The translations under genes and the position numbers were made by a program. From the NCBI GenBank assembly GCA_021399445.1, contig JAJTUQ010000005.1:4154001-4218000 (forward strand): a stretch of DNA of 64,000 nt, in the 5' to 3' direction. Shown piece after piece: positions 10,130-22,061 of this stretch. Source of the DNA: Xylogone sp. PMI_703. Its lineage: Eukaryota > Ascomycota > Leotiomycetes. The notes below the pieces were generated by a model that saw only the letters and a list, made by a program, of their open reading frames with translations, had not been told where the DNA came from and did not search any database. Position 1 is the stretch's first letter, and each line of letters starts with the position of its first letter.

Positions 10130-13100
10130 TTATGCCTCACGTACTTTCGTAGATTTCTTTGCCGTCCCAATATGTGTATTATGTACCTGTCGCCCGTCAG
10201 ATATATTGCTTAGGCATATAGAAGGTGATTGCACATACCTTTGTAGCGAACTTGAGACTGGTTAATGTCTCCGTTAAGTGTGCCTCTAATGGGCTCGCCA
10301 TAACAAACATGAGTGTCTTCGAATTTCCTCCTAGAGAATACTGGAGGAGGTATGTCAACTACGTAAAGTTAGCCTCAAAATCATCATGACGTATTGTAGA
10401 TTTTATATTCGTACCTTCGAATTTCTGTAAGGGATGTGGCCGCCTTCCTTGCCCTGGCCCAACGCCCCAATGACATCTCCTAAGCAGGCAAGACTCTTGT
10501 TGATGTTCTGAGTCTCCTTCATTCTGTCACCCTCAGCACCCGAATGTTTCAGTCGCTCAGATCCAGCCAGATCGACCAAATTGAGTGTGCCTTCTGAGAT
10601 CTCATTCGTGGCGTTGTTCTTACCAAAGAGTCGTAGAATAAACACCGAGTGAGATCTGGAGGATCTTTCATTGGCTTTGGTGGCTGCTACACTTCTGTTG
10701 TTTGCAGCCTGCTCTAATATGGATTCTACAGTACTTGGTGAGTCTAGAGGGACTTGTTTTAGACCTGTTACTGTCGTCTGCTTCTTCCGGTCGTCATGCC
10801 TGATCTCGTGTTTCTTTTTATCGAATTCCTTCGGGTCCCCTAGGAGATCGTGAATCTCCTCATTATAGACTTCGATAAAGGATCCTTCAATAGTGTATTT
10901 CCATCCTTTCTCCTGTAGATTGGTGGCCGTTTCATATATTTGATTCGTTGCAAGTGGTATCATTCCGTCCGCTGATGACATGGTATGCGTTTTACCAGAT
11001 CCAGTCTGGCCATAACAAAAGATGCAAACATTATAACCGTCTAATGCACTTTGAACAAGTTGTGATATCTCCCCAAAGACTTCCTGGTTTGTACAAGATG
11101 GACCAAATACACGGTCAAAGCTAAATGCGTGGGTCTTTCTGGTGATGTTGCCTAGGCTGCTCTTCTCTTCCTTGCCAAGGATTTCAATTTCCTTAGATTC
11201 CTTATCCACATCTGGGTAGCTGATATTAGCAACCTGTTTCTCGTCGCTGAATGCGGGTCGTATTCTGCACATGACACGAATGTTGCCTTTGAGCTCCTGA
11301 ACCTGGTTGAAGAGGATACGGCGGAGTGTTTCTTCTTTTATCAGTTTCTGTTTGGATATCTCTGCAGCCTGGATCGCTTCTTGCAATCTGGCTTCCATCT
11401 CAGCAAAGCTGTCTGACTGTGCTTTGCTGCCAGACTCCAGAAAGTGAATCCGAGCCCGAAGGCTAGCAACTGTGCCCTCTAGAGTACTGACAGTTGTAGC
11501 AGTCTCCGCTGCAGTCTTATGCATAGAACTCCTTAGCTCGACGAGAGTGTTTTCTGCATCCCCTTTAAGAGTTCGCTCCTTCTCTAGCTGTCCTTTGATG
11601 TTCTCCAGCTCGCCTTTCATATTTTGCAGTTCGACATCTTTCATATGAAGCGAAGAATTGAGATCTTGTTGGCCGGACTTGATCTGTAGTTCTAGCACCT
11701 CTAGTTCACGCATATGCCGTGCTTTCTCTTCGTCGAGCCTGCTATCTCCCCTCTTCTCTAGCTCCTTGATTTTGTCCTCTAACTCACTTGCTGCTCGGCG
11801 TTCTAGTGCATGCAAATCATCACGGTGAAGGCGAATAAGTCTCTCTATCTCGTCGGTTTTCTCTCTACGGAGTTTATCCATGTCATTTCTATGTTGCTGG
11901 TTAATGTTATCCATCTCGAGACGATGTGCTCTTATTTGATCATCAAATTGAGAGGTAGAGCGTAATAGCCGCTCTTGAAGATGATCTGTCTGCTTTCTTG
12001 CCAAATCTAAGTCGGATTGTAAACTTTTATTGGAAGCTGAAAGTTCACAGCGAAGAGTCTCAAGTTCAGTGACTGTCCAGGCTCTCTTGTTAGCAACTTT
12101 CTCTACACATCATAGTATCTCAGGGGCAACATAAAACCGAAGACATCGAGTTTGGTATTTTGTATCGAGTCCACTGTAGTTGATTTGAGGAAATTGAGAG
12201 GATATGGAACCTACTTCTCGCTTTATAGAGTTCTACTGCTTCCTCAAGTCCAGTATGCTTTGCAGCGCTGCCCTCAACAGAATCCTTGAGAGATTCGTAC
12301 ATCGACATCATTTCTCCTATACGGCGATCGATATTGCCCCAGTCTTCAATAACAGGTATGTTAGAATATTTAGTCAAATAAAATGTCTTTTTGGGGGATT
12401 TGTGAGATTTAGAATGTTTTGAAGGTGAAAGACCTGAAGCTTCCGACTTCGAAACCAAAGGTGTATGGGATGGAGACTTGGGAGCTTTCAGAATATTTCC
12501 CGTCTCGTGGGGTTGAAGTGTTGTATCAAGCTGAGAACATCCAGCTATGGATAAGTCCACTGGTACTGATGCTGAAGATGGAACACCTATTTGACTCTGA
12601 CTACTCTTGACCTCTTCATCAATTTGTAGCTTACTCATAGTAGCGCTGACAGATACTTCTCTCAGGTGATTAGGCCTCAGTGACTGCACTGAAAGTGGTC
12701 GATATAGCATCTTCTTTTCTTGGATAGAGCAGTTTTGTCTGTGTGGAAGATGAAAATCAGTTGCGTATAAAGGAGGCGTACCTCTCAGTTTCTCTTGGGC
12801 CGCTAACTCGGCCTCTTGTTGTGATTTAGTATAGCTCGACCCATTGGTAGATTGAGTAAATCCCATTGCAGTTTTCGGGCGGCCTCCATAGGAAGTTGGC
12901 GTTCGAGTACTCGGACCCATGCTATTAGAGAAATTATTCGCTGATGTAGCTCTCGAATGACCGGTTGGTGGGCGAGCGGAGACGGAAGACGAGAGGGAGC
13001 CATTGTTCTTGGAAGCTAAAGCTTTCTGATAGTTGGGAAGGTCAGTCAATATTCGAAATCAGTGAAGTCAAGACGCGTAGAGCTATCAATCATAGGATTC

Positions 13101-13569
13101 CCGATCGGTCTTTCATTTTTGCAAATGTCTTGAAACTTACTCCTGCATTGGTAAGTGATATTCCCTTGTATCCGAACTTGGTCGCTGGCTGCTGGACCGG
13201 AGCCGCCTTAGGCTCTCCTGCTCTTTCAACCAACGACTTTCTTTTAGGCTCTGGCTCTCCACCTGTGGAAAAGAGGTAAGGCCATGGTGTCAGTTTAGCA
13301 AAGATGGTCGCTATATTGTGTAAACTCACCACTGCCAGTCAATTTGTGCTTCAGCGGCTGGGCCAGCCTTGAGATGCCTTTTGCACGCGCATTGTTTTGC
13401 GACTCCGTGATCTCAGAAAGTCCCTTTCCAGGGGATGGTATTCGACTAGGAGGGCGCAATTGCGATGGGCGCGAGTACTGAAAGTCGACGTCAGTAACTG
13501 AGCGTACAAAGTTTGCTGAGGTGTGACTCGGGGAGTACATACTGAAGCGTCCTCCTGGTTTTCCATCAT
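10130..13569 (-). CDS. Kinesin-14 (KlpA/Kar3-type, C-terminal motor)
   Basis: Minus-end-directed mitotic microtubule motor of the spindle and nucleus. Seven exons in coding order: 13569-13543, 13477-13330, 13262-13141, 13025-12215, 12102-10415, 10358-10239 and 10186-10130, giving 990 residues; all phases agree. The first 350 residues are basic, Ser-rich and disordered, fitting an ATP-independent microtubule-binding tail. A long coiled coil follows (about 375-640), then a C-terminal motor from about 640 beginning RVMCRIRP. The motor shows the P-loop [11 protein letters not shown], switch [10 protein letters not shown] and switch [10 protein letters not shown]. The two last small exons restore the end of the motor (for example [10 protein letters not shown] and LKFATKVHNT). 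The motor at the C-terminus after a neck coiled coil is diagnostic of kinesin-14. The first exon encodes only nine residues, so the start is the least certain part. Confidence 0.93.
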
Positions 13570-14155
13570 TGCCTGTCTCCGTAGCGATTGCTACGAGAAA
13601 ATTATCGCATTCAAATTTTAGACAACGGTCTATTCAAACTGGAGTAAGTAGGAATAAATAATGTCAAGCTGCTGCTTCGCAGTGGCTGGTGCGATGGTTG
13701 GTGCGGGCTTTCGTGATAAGAGCTGGTGTGAGGGATGGTTTGTTTACTTGCGGTCGCTTGAATGTTGACTCTCGTTGCTATTGAAATTTGCAGGCCGCCA
13801 GGCACCAATGAGCTCCGGAATAAGCTTGCGCGCCCGTTGCCCCATCCGGCCCCAACCATCTAAGCTGCTTCGGGAATAAGCCCACAATGGCGCGCACCCA
13901 TGACACTCACATGCCAGATTTCGATAAGAGACAGACCAAGTACTTCCCACCACATATGACCACCATGAATTTTTCTTGACCTTCAGCTCATCTCCAAAAT
14001 CTCTCTTCCCTCAACAATCTGGGCCACTGGGCCACGGCGCCATTACATAATAATTCTGAATTCTGGCGGGCCATGCAACAATAGCTGTATAAAGATAGTC
14101 GATTTGCGCTTCTCGAAATTGGACTTTGCGGTATTCTTTGCGCCGAAGCGACGAG
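13570..14155. promoter_or_regulatory. Shared divergent promoter region
   Basis: 586 bp between the starts of the kinesin gene (leftward) and the acyltransferase gene (rightward). It must carry both promoters. No coding potential stands out and I cannot assign individual boxes. Confidence 0.5.
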
Positions 14156-15263
14156 ATGGAGAAGTACTCGCAGTTTCGTGACCGAGGTCGGTTACAGCCC
14201 CCTAAGCTAATTAGGAGATGCATCATAATATCAATCCTGGCTAACAACATCCGTCATAGGTTCTGGGATCGCTCCATTCTTTCCCGTTTCGTCACCATCT
14301 GCGGGAATCTACCTACCCATCCGTGTTTTCCTGTTCCTTTTTAAGCTTCCCTTCTTTTTCGCCGTTACGACCACATATTTCATCTTCTTGCAATGGTTTC
14401 CACTAGGGTCGTTGGTTAAGAAAGCTTTATTATGGATGATACTAGGAATACCCGGGATATGGTGGATTGACTTACAAATTGATGGCGTTAAGAAAGGCTC
14501 TTTGTCATCTCAAAAACACCAGGGACGAGTACCGTTACCAGGAAATGTCATTGCTTCGTCCTCGACATCCCCAGTCGATGCTCTCTACTTAGCTGCTATT
14601 TTCGATCCGATCTTTACTGTGTCCTACCCTCACACCCGACAGGTTCAACATGTGTCTCTACTCACAGCAATGCTTCGATCACTTTCCTACCCACAAGAGC
14701 ATCCTCTAGCCAGTGCAAAACTGACTGATATAAGAACACTGCTTTCCGAGAATCCCGACAGGGTTATTGTGGTCTTCCCAGAATGCACAACTACTAACGG
14801 AAAGGGAATCTTGCCATTCAGTCCAAGTCTCTTGTCAACACCCTCAGGAGCAAAAATATTCCCTATTAGTTTACGTTACTCGCCTCCAGACATTACAACA
14901 CCTATCCCTGGAGCATACATCTCCTTTCTCTGGAACCTGCTATCAAAACCTACCCATTGCATCCGAGTGCGCATAGCAGAAGCTGTGTACAATACTTCAA
15001 AACAAACAGAATCTACCGCCGAAAAGAAAGATAAATACATGGCCAACTTATTGGATACCTTGGGACAGGATTCTGCTATGACAAGTTCTACCGATACATT
15101 AACAAGCACGACCGAGACACCCGGAGACGCCAGTACAGAAGAAAGGAAAGTCTTGGACAAAGTTGCAGAGGCACTGGCACGGCTGGGACGAGTGAAAAGG
15201 GTAGGATTGACAACCAAGGACAAGGCTGCGTTTGTCCAGGCGTGGTCTAAAAAAAGGAGGTAA
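14156..15263 (+). CDS. Loa1/Vps66-like lysophospholipid acyltransferase
   Basis: Probable membrane acyltransferase acting on lysophosphatidic acid or related lysophospholipids at the ER or lipid droplet, by analogy with yeast Loa1 (Vps66). Exons 14156-14186 and 14260-15263 give 344 residues; the intron has a GCTAAC branch site and a slightly unusual donor (GTCGGT), and only this phase keeps the frame open. The N-terminus (MEKYSQFRDRG) is followed by a long hydrophobic stretch at about 35-85. The second acyltransferase motif is clear (VVFPECTTTNGKG). The expected NHx4D motif is present only as SSTSPVD, with Ser where the catalytic His of classical PlsC enzymes would be. The C-terminal 60 residues are Thr/Ser-rich and charged. 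Family assignment is good; substrate is inferred. Confidence 0.75.
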
Positions 15264-16170
15264 ACTGGAATTAATAAACATGTTTCGCTGTGTATACTGC
15301 TATTGAGCAGAAAACACTCTTTATTTAACATCACCAAGGATGTTTTGTAGACGGCCGTTCATTTTTTAGAATGTAAAATATCCTATGTAGGAGCGCTGTA
15401 GTGAGCTCAAAAGGAATCACACCACCTCCATAATAATCTTACTTTACGTACACCATCTGACCACCTTAACATAGATAATGAACGCACATTTAAGTTTCAA
15501 AACATAGTATCACAAGTTTATCGGGATAGGGGTTACTTTGACTGATAATTGGGCCGAGAAGCCTGATTCCATTGCAATTATTTAAGTGCAAGTCATCGCA
15601 TTATACTAATTCTGTATTCATCAACCCCATCCCTCCCTCTGGACACCATGTCCAAACCAGGAGAACCCATTAAAACGCCGTTTAAAGACAGGTATTCATA
15701 AAATGCTCGAAACTGACACAAACAGAAGCTAATCAAGCCATCCGACCTCATAACAATCCATACCGAACCCCCATCCTGAAAGCCAAATCCGCGAGACAAG
15801 TATTCCCAAGTATGGAGTAAAAAGATCTGATAAGTATGTTGCCCCTCTCGTAAACAAGATGCTAGACTGTCTGCAATAGACTATCCGAAGGCAAGAGATC
15901 ATACTGAACGGACCAATTGTACCTCATACCTAGGGCCAGATAAAGCTGCCAATTCGAACTGGAAGCAAACGATCGATGCGATAATAGGCGCTACCCTCTC
16001 GTAAACAAGATGCTAGACCGTCTCGAAAGACTATCAAAAGTAGCATGAAGGCCTATTTGTATCGAATTGAAAACTCCAGTAATAAGCCATGATCGAAAAA
16101 GCGCAAGAATAGAGATGATAAGGTAGCCACTGGTCGTAGGTTCGAACCGCCCGGAAACATGGATGGTCTT
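15264..16170. other. Intergenic region with a 24 bp direct repeat
   Basis: No gene seen. It separates the acyltransferase end from the histone H4 end, two convergent genes. A 24 bp sequence beginning CCCTCTCGTAAACAAGATGC occurs exactly at 15843-15866 and again at 15994-16017, and similarity continues for about 20 bp beyond each copy. Confidence 0.55.
15843..16017 (-). repeat. Direct repeat pair downstream of histone H4
   Basis: Two exact 24 bp copies 151 bp apart, each followed by a related tail (GACTGTCTGCAATAGACTATC and GACCGTCTCGAAAGACTATC types). They lie 150-330 bp past the histone stop codon, in or just beyond its 3' UTR. A local duplication is the simplest reading. Confidence 0.7.
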
Positions 16171-16771
<601 letters not shown>

Positions 16772-17985
16772 ATTGGAATGCTTCTATGTATATGATAAAG
16801 TAGTTATTTGATGGAGTTACACGTCGAAGTCGACGTGGTTGATGGCTTTTGATGGAAATGGGTTTGTCGAAGTGGGTTGTGTTTGTATGCGGAAGAAGAG
16901 AGGAGTGAAGCGAGGAAAGAAGGACGAAGAAAACAACCCGTTGGTGATCTGAAAATTGAGTGATGGCGCTATTCCGCTTTTAGACGAGAAAATAAACTGA
17001 TTTATGCGGGATCGAAATCACTTGCCGAATTGTCAGATCAATCCTGCCTTTCTCAGCCGAGTCGGGGCCAGCTTTTAGGCGTTCGCGTTGTTGATATTAG
17101 TGCCTTGGAGGCCTGATGTGTGCCTGGTACGTGATGCTGCACAGTTGATCTTTAGCGCGATCTGGGGAACAAAAACACCCACAGAGCTTCGCAACGATGA
17201 TAGGAACCTCCTATTTCGGATGTCTGTCTTACCTCTTCCAGAATAAATAGCTACTGCAGCATTGTATATTGATTAATTAAAGTCTAAATTTAATTTAGAT
17301 GATAGTAGTCTATGGACTTGTTTACTCTATCCTTAGTGACGTAATCTATCGCGTCCTTCATGGAAATCGTGGTATCCATCCTGTGTATTGAGCAATCTAC
17401 CGTGTTTATTTCGAAGGGGACAGATTTTGACAATGATCCTAGAATGGAATCAAATTAGAAAAAGGACTCCGTTGTACCACGCTGCTAAAACGTACAAATA
17501 CAAACTTTATCACGAGAGCAGAAATGCCTCAGGTAGTACGCAATGTATGTGATGATTTGGACCACCATTGTTAAATTCCATTTCAGGATAGAATTTATCT
17601 AATCCAGAACCCGCGCAGTAATTATGCGTTGCCTTTAACCAGCCCTATGACAAATGCTCCCAAGTAATGCAGAATCCCGCCCTTGAATTGACACCAATTG
17701 AACGCCTAACTTATGCAAATGCTCCCATCCCACCAATGTCCGTGTTCATACCATCATGAGCCCATTTATTAATAGCTGAGATCCGAGGAGAGAGAGAAAA
17801 AAGGCTAAGACTACACTCATAGCATGTGAACCAACCAATTCGTTGCCTCAATGATTTCCGCCGAATAAGAATACTGGTGATAAGTTCTGTTTGAGGAGAT
17901 GTAGGAGTCTACTCGGAGTCGAATAGATTATGGCTTTGACTGGGGAAAGGCATCAACTCCTTCGAATAAAAAGGCCAAGATTACT
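16772..17985. other. Intergenic region upstream of histone H4
   Basis: 1.2 kb between the H4 start (leftward) and the APC3 3' end (also leftward). It should contain the H4 promoter, including the palindrome listed separately. The rest is AT-rich with no gene I can support. Confidence 0.5.
16820..16837 (-). promoter_or_regulatory. 18 bp perfect inverted repeat in the H4 leader
   Basis: CACGTCGA, a two-base spacer AG, then TCGACGTG form a perfect 8+2+8 inverted repeat 49 bp upstream of the H4 start codon. It can be a dimeric protein site with a CACGTC core or, if transcribed, a short hairpin close to the start codon. Confidence 0.5.
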
Positions 17986-20535
17986 TTAAGCCATCATGCT
18001 GGTTTCATCTTCATCGTCATCTCCATCATCGAGACTTTCAATTGCCTCTTTGATTTTGTGGCTCGCCTGGGACATGTTAACATCTAATCTTATACAAATT
18101 ATAATGAGGATATATAATACCTTTGGATCTAAATTCAAAGCGATGGTGAAGTGTCTCACCGCAGAAGTCTTGTCTCTGAGGCACTTGTAAAGTCTTCCGA
18201 GCAAGAAATGCACCATAGCCTCATCAGGGGCTAAGTCTTTCAAGACCATTAACTCGTTCAACGCCTCTTCAAATTCTCCAATCGACATTAACGTTCTAGC
18301 CTTTTTGAATCTGGTCAATGTTGATCTTGGTGCTATCTCAGTAGCCTTGCAATAGTATGCTAGTGCTTGCCGTGGCTGTTTTTGCTTCTCCAACACTGTT
18401 CCAATACAGCATATGAGAACAGCATTTGTCGGGTTGATAGTCGAAGCGGCCTGGAAATGACTGTACGCCTTTTCAAAATTGCCGAGCTTCTCGTAGACCC
18501 GGCCAACTCCATAGTATGCGTTATAATGGCGTTTGTCTGCTGAAATACCAAGCCGGTAAGATGCGAGGGCCTTGTCATACTCTTCGTTTGCCACGTGTTC
18601 GTGCCCCTGAAGAGTGAAGGCATAAGCAAACGACTTATTCAGCTGTGTAGCTCGCTTGAAGCACCGAAGGGCTTGTTCATGGTCTCTGGCAAGGGACCAA
18701 GAATTACCCAGAACACACCATGCTTGGGGAGATTCCCAAGATGCTTCTATCAGCTCGTGAGCAAGGAACGCTAAGTCTGTCTCTCGCTTTAGATGCCACA
18801 AAACGTTCGAATAGATCTCCATATCTTCAAATCTTGTCGGTGCCATCAGACGTATTCGCCTGTAGAACGTCTCGGCATCAGCATATGCAGCCTGCTCATA
18901 ATGTGCTCGACCCATTTGCGCCATTATCCAAGGAGTGTCTACCTGAGATCGGGGCAGCGAGCCATAGATCTGGAGAGCCTCCTGGCACTGGTATTGCGCG
19001 AGAGCAAAATAAGCACTTCCAATCTTCTTACATAAATCAAGTATCCATCGTAAAGCTTCTTCTTGTCTTATAGACTCGGCTTCCACGGATTTCTGAGAGA
19101 CTCCGTTGGCTGGGGGGAAAGACTTTGAAGCTGGCTGCTCCTTGTGGTCCACTTCCATAATGTCTTCAACTGGTTTCCTATTGCCACTTACTACCCTCCC
19201 AACAGTTGAAGCGCTAGAGCCTGGTCTCATAATTCTTGATATTGTAGGTCGTGCCTTTTTCAATTCCCGAGGGGGCGCTCCAACCGTTGGAGCTACGCTT
19301 GCGGTTGAGCGACTAGCAGAGGGCTTAATCTGGTTATAAAGTCTGACACTTCGTCTTTGAGGAGCTCCTGGTTCCTCTAAAGCTGGCTTCGGCTGTACCA
19401 CCTGCCCCGATACCGTCCTTTTGCGCTCGCCAGCAACAGGAGCTAGGTTTGCGTTCCTCAATGCTTGTGTCGCTGCCGAATCTTCTGAAGGATCTGGAGC
19501 TCTAAGGACTCGTTTGGACATTGTTCGTGTCATCTTGGGCGCATCTATACTCAAGTCCATTCCAAGCCCCTGCAATGTGCGGTTTCTGCGGATAGGTGCT
19601 TGAGGTGGCTCAATCTGATAGGCTGAGATGCCATTAGTATCTTTGCGATTTGGTACCAGTGTCACATCAATCGTCGCACTTGGACCGGTAGGGGTCTCAA
19701 GAACTTCAGGTCCAATGCCTCCACCTCCTGCTGCCGGAAGGTTAGCTGGACCTCGAGTGCTCTCATTCAACTTCTGAGAAAGACTGAGATTCCCAAAAAG
19801 ACCACCTGTACTCCTTGCTGGAACATTATTGAACGGGTCCGGTATCTCGATAATAGTTGATGGAGGTCTGGATCCAGGACGATTTTGGCCATGGTCTGTC
19901 TGTGCTAGGATGCTTCCATCTTTCAACTGTATACCTATATCAGGCTGCTCTTGCATATTTGTTCTTAGTACTGCTTCTAATTCGGGGCCCATCTTGAAGA
20001 TATTGGGCACCATAACATGCGCTCCCATATCGCAGAGACTTGTAAAAGCGTCCCACATAAGAGGGTTCAGTTTCAAGGCCTCCTCGAAATGACTAATCGC
20101 TTTCTTCTTATCATCATAACCATAATATAGTTTCCCCAATAAACATTCCACTGCTGCAGCATCCGGATATGGCTGTCGAGAAGTCTGGCCATGTCTCCCA
20201 AAATTGGTTTTGCCACCCCACAGCCCCCTACTCTTCTCCAGCGCTACAAAGCCATCTTTCCATCTTTCCAGCTCTAGACATGCCAGGGCAAACACATATG
20301 CACAGCCTAAATGAGCCCCTCTCGAGCCGCAACGTTTGGAATATTCATATGCGGAGCGATGATCGCCCAGACGTAGATGGCATAATGAGAGGAGGTATGA
20401 AGAGTCGGGTGTATAGTGATCGTATGCTGCCAATCTTTCAGCAAAGAACAAAGCGTTCTTAAGCAGGCTGTTATCGAGGTGGTAGTATATCAACTGTCGA
20501 AATTGGAACGTTATGTTGTAGTTTATCGGTGCCAT
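17986..20535 (-). CDS. Anaphase-promoting complex subunit APC3/Cdc27 (BimA/Nuc2 type)
   Basis: TPR scaffold subunit of the anaphase-promoting complex, which binds activators (Cdc20/Cdh1) and is required for the metaphase-anaphase transition. Exons in coding order are 20535-18121 and 18066-17986, 831 residues. I start at the ATG at 20535 (MAPINYNITFQFRQLIYYHL), because the open frame upstream begins only with GTG and the family starts at this motif. TPR units occupy about residues 10-200, a disordered Ser/Pro-rich linker about 200-470, then a continuous TPR array to about 810 (for example WCVLGNSWSLARDHEQALRC). The acidic C-terminus (DDGDDDEDETS) is typical. The single intron (18067-18120) is 54 bp, stop-free in frame and inserts after LNLDPK; retention would add 18 hydrophobic residues. 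Identity is strong. Confidence 0.92.
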   Translation of the reverse strand: MAPINYNITFQFRQLIYYHLDNSLLKNALFFAERLAAYDHYTPDSSYLLSLCHLRLGDHRSAYEYSKRCGSRGAHLGCAYVFALACLELERWKDGFVALEKSRGLWGGKTNFGRHGQTSRQPYPDAAAVECLLGKLYYGYDDKKKAISHFEEALKLNPLMWDAFTSLCDMGAHVMVPNIFKMGPELEAVLRTNMQEQPDIGIQLKDGSILAQTDHGQNRPGSRPPSTIIEIPDPFNNVPARSTGGLFGNLSLSQKLNESTRGPANLPAAGGGGIGPEVLETPTGPSATIDVTLVPNRKDTNGISAYQIEPPQAPIRRNRTLQGLGMDLSIDAPKMTRTMSKRVLRAPDPSEDSAATQALRNANLAPVAGERKRTVSGQVVQPKPALEEPGAPQRRSVRLYNQIKPSASRSTASVAPTVGAPPRELKKARPTISRIMRPGSSASTVGRVVSGNRKPVEDIMEVDHKEQPASKSFPPANGVSQKSVEAESIRQEEALRWILDLCKKIGSAYFALAQYQCQEALQIYGSLPRSQVDTPWIMAQMGRAHYEQAAYADAETFYRRIRLMAPTRFEDMEIYSNVLWHLKRETDLAFLAHELIEASWESPQAWCVLGNSWSLARDHEQALRCFKRATQLNKSFAYAFTLQGHEHVANEEYDKALASYRLGISADKRHYNAYYGVGRVYEKLGNFEKAYSHFQAASTINPTNAVLICCIGTVLEKQKQPRQALAYYCKATEIAPRSTLTRFKKARTLMSIGEFEEALNELMVLKDLAPDEAMVHFLLGRLYKCLRDKTSAVRHFTIALNLDPKVLYILIIICIRLDVNMSQASHKIKEAIESLDDGDDDEDETSMMA

Positions 20536-21420
20536 TTTGGCGCTGTGACAGTGCGGAAGCGATGTTGAAAGAGTTTTCGCAGGGAGTCTGTCGTGATGTT
20601 GTAGCCATGTAGCTACCAGGTTGACTTCCTCAGCGCCTAGGGTGGGTGGATGCCTACGGCGAATTCTGGTCACGGTCCTCTTGTTGATTGCAACTCCAGA
20701 TCCAAACGCCGTGCGATGTTCGTTACTGCTTCGTGAGGGACATTGAGATTATGATATGTGTGAAGTCGCTGCTATGAAAGAAGGCGATTCAAAGAAACAA
20801 CACCAGCGTTAGTATAACAAATCAGGGTCCAAGAGAGTGGTTGGCTCAAGTCTCGCTCCTGAGAACTTGGCCCGAAAATAGCAAGTCTGCACAAATAAAT
20901 GGCAGACGTCTGATTAATTCGTGGTGAATGTATGTTACTCTCACGGAGGAGTTCCCACGGCGATATTGCTTTGGTAATAATAAACCTTCCTTGATCTTAG
21001 GAGTCGGTGCGCCTCGCGATGTTGTGGTTTGCCAAAAGCGGGTAGCACAATTGGTCAGGAGCATGCATTTTGTCGCGGAGCAACAATGACCCCTGCACTT
21101 CACTTTTACTTAGTCAGCCTTGTCCCTGAGCGACAATAGCGATATCACAACCCCACCACATTGTTCTATGTCAACTTTAATTTTTCCTATAATCCTCTCC
21201 ACTACACCAAAATCAAGAAGACTATTGGACGTTCTCGAAAGTGGAGCTTCCAAAAGGTTGATTTGTGAAGTTTTGCTAAATTAGTGCAAATTCACACTTC
21301 AATTGGTTCAAAAGTGAACAGCTGTTCTCAGTTGGTTTCTAAATTCAAGCTTAAAAGACCTAACACCCACCCTCTTCAATTTCGCGACACACGGGTGACT
21401 TCTATTCATTACTCTTCACG
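20536..21420. promoter_or_regulatory. Divergent promoter region of APC3 and SND2
   Basis: 885 bp between two divergent starts. No gene is supported. A CT/AT-rich stretch just upstream of 21421 is consistent with the SND2 promoter and leader. Confidence 0.5.
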
Positions 21421-21909
21421 ATGGCTCAGAAAGCAAAGAAAGATCGTGCAAAGTCAAATACCTCAGCGCTCAACAATCTGCACATTGGGACATTGTCTCT
21501 GAATGTCATCTTCCTCCTCTTCAATTTCCTGATTCGCTCACGATCTCTTCTATTGTATGCAATTCTCTCGATACCATGTTTTATCTGCGAATTTATGCTC
21601 GAAACAACCGGGAGACCGAGATACGACCCTCAGACCAAGGCACTGAAGAGTTCCGGGGAAGATCTCTCCGCACCAGGGCTGACAGAGTACATGTTCGATA
21701 TTGTCTGGGTGACATGGTTTTCCTTGGTCGTGGTTATGATATTCGGTAACTGGGGGTGGATTCTGTGGTCTGCCATACCAATCTACGGTGCATATAAAGG
21801 ATATGGATTGTTGGGTATGGCCAGAGGCATGATGGGTGGGCAGGGACAACAGGTGCCCCAAGAGCAGACTCCTGCTGCTGGAAACAGAAGACAGAGGAGA
21901 GCCGCTTGA
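21421..21909 (+). CDS. Snd2/TMEM208-family ER targeting protein
   Basis: Small ER membrane protein of the DUF788/TMEM208 family; yeast Snd2 (Env10) acts in SRP-independent targeting of membrane proteins. Single exon, 162 residues, starting MAQKAKKDRAKSNTSAL, a family-typical basic start. Hydrophobic segments lie at about 25-55 (two closely spaced) and 85-120, followed by a Gly/Met/Gln-rich basic tail ending RRQRRAA. Length and topology fit the family. It ends 152 bp from the convergent NGI1-like gene. Confidence 0.88.
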   Translation: MAQKAKKDRAKSNTSALNNLHIGTLSLNVIFLLFNFLIRSRSLLLYAILSIPCFICEFMLETTGRPRYDPQTKALKSSGEDLSAPGLTEYMFDIVWVTWFSLVVVMIFGNWGWILWSAIPIYGAYKGYGLLGMARGMMGGQGQQVPQEQTPAAGNRRQRRAA

Positions 21910-22061
21910 AGTAATATTGGGATATTATTTTGTAGTAACTATACGAAGAGATATACGGCGTTGGCATATTTAGGGTTTTTAGATCATCATAATATGAATT
22001 TCTATTGCCGTTTTCTATCCTTTTTGCTCTAAGGTAAATACTCTATTTCTATAGGCTTTTA

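Noticed and set aside
12737..12782. 43-nt GTACGC...CACAG intron-like stretch in kinesin exon 4
   Set aside because: Removing it shifts the frame into an early stop, and it is shorter than the other introns here; the unspliced frame joins correctly to both neighbours.
16139..16148. GGTTCGAACC resembling a tRNA B box
   Set aside because: No matching A box, acceptor stem or anticodon arm upstream; the T-arm stem does not pair.
20536..20673. 46-residue N-terminal extension of APC3
   Set aside because: Starts only with GTG and lacks an in-frame ATG; the family begins at the MAP start used here.
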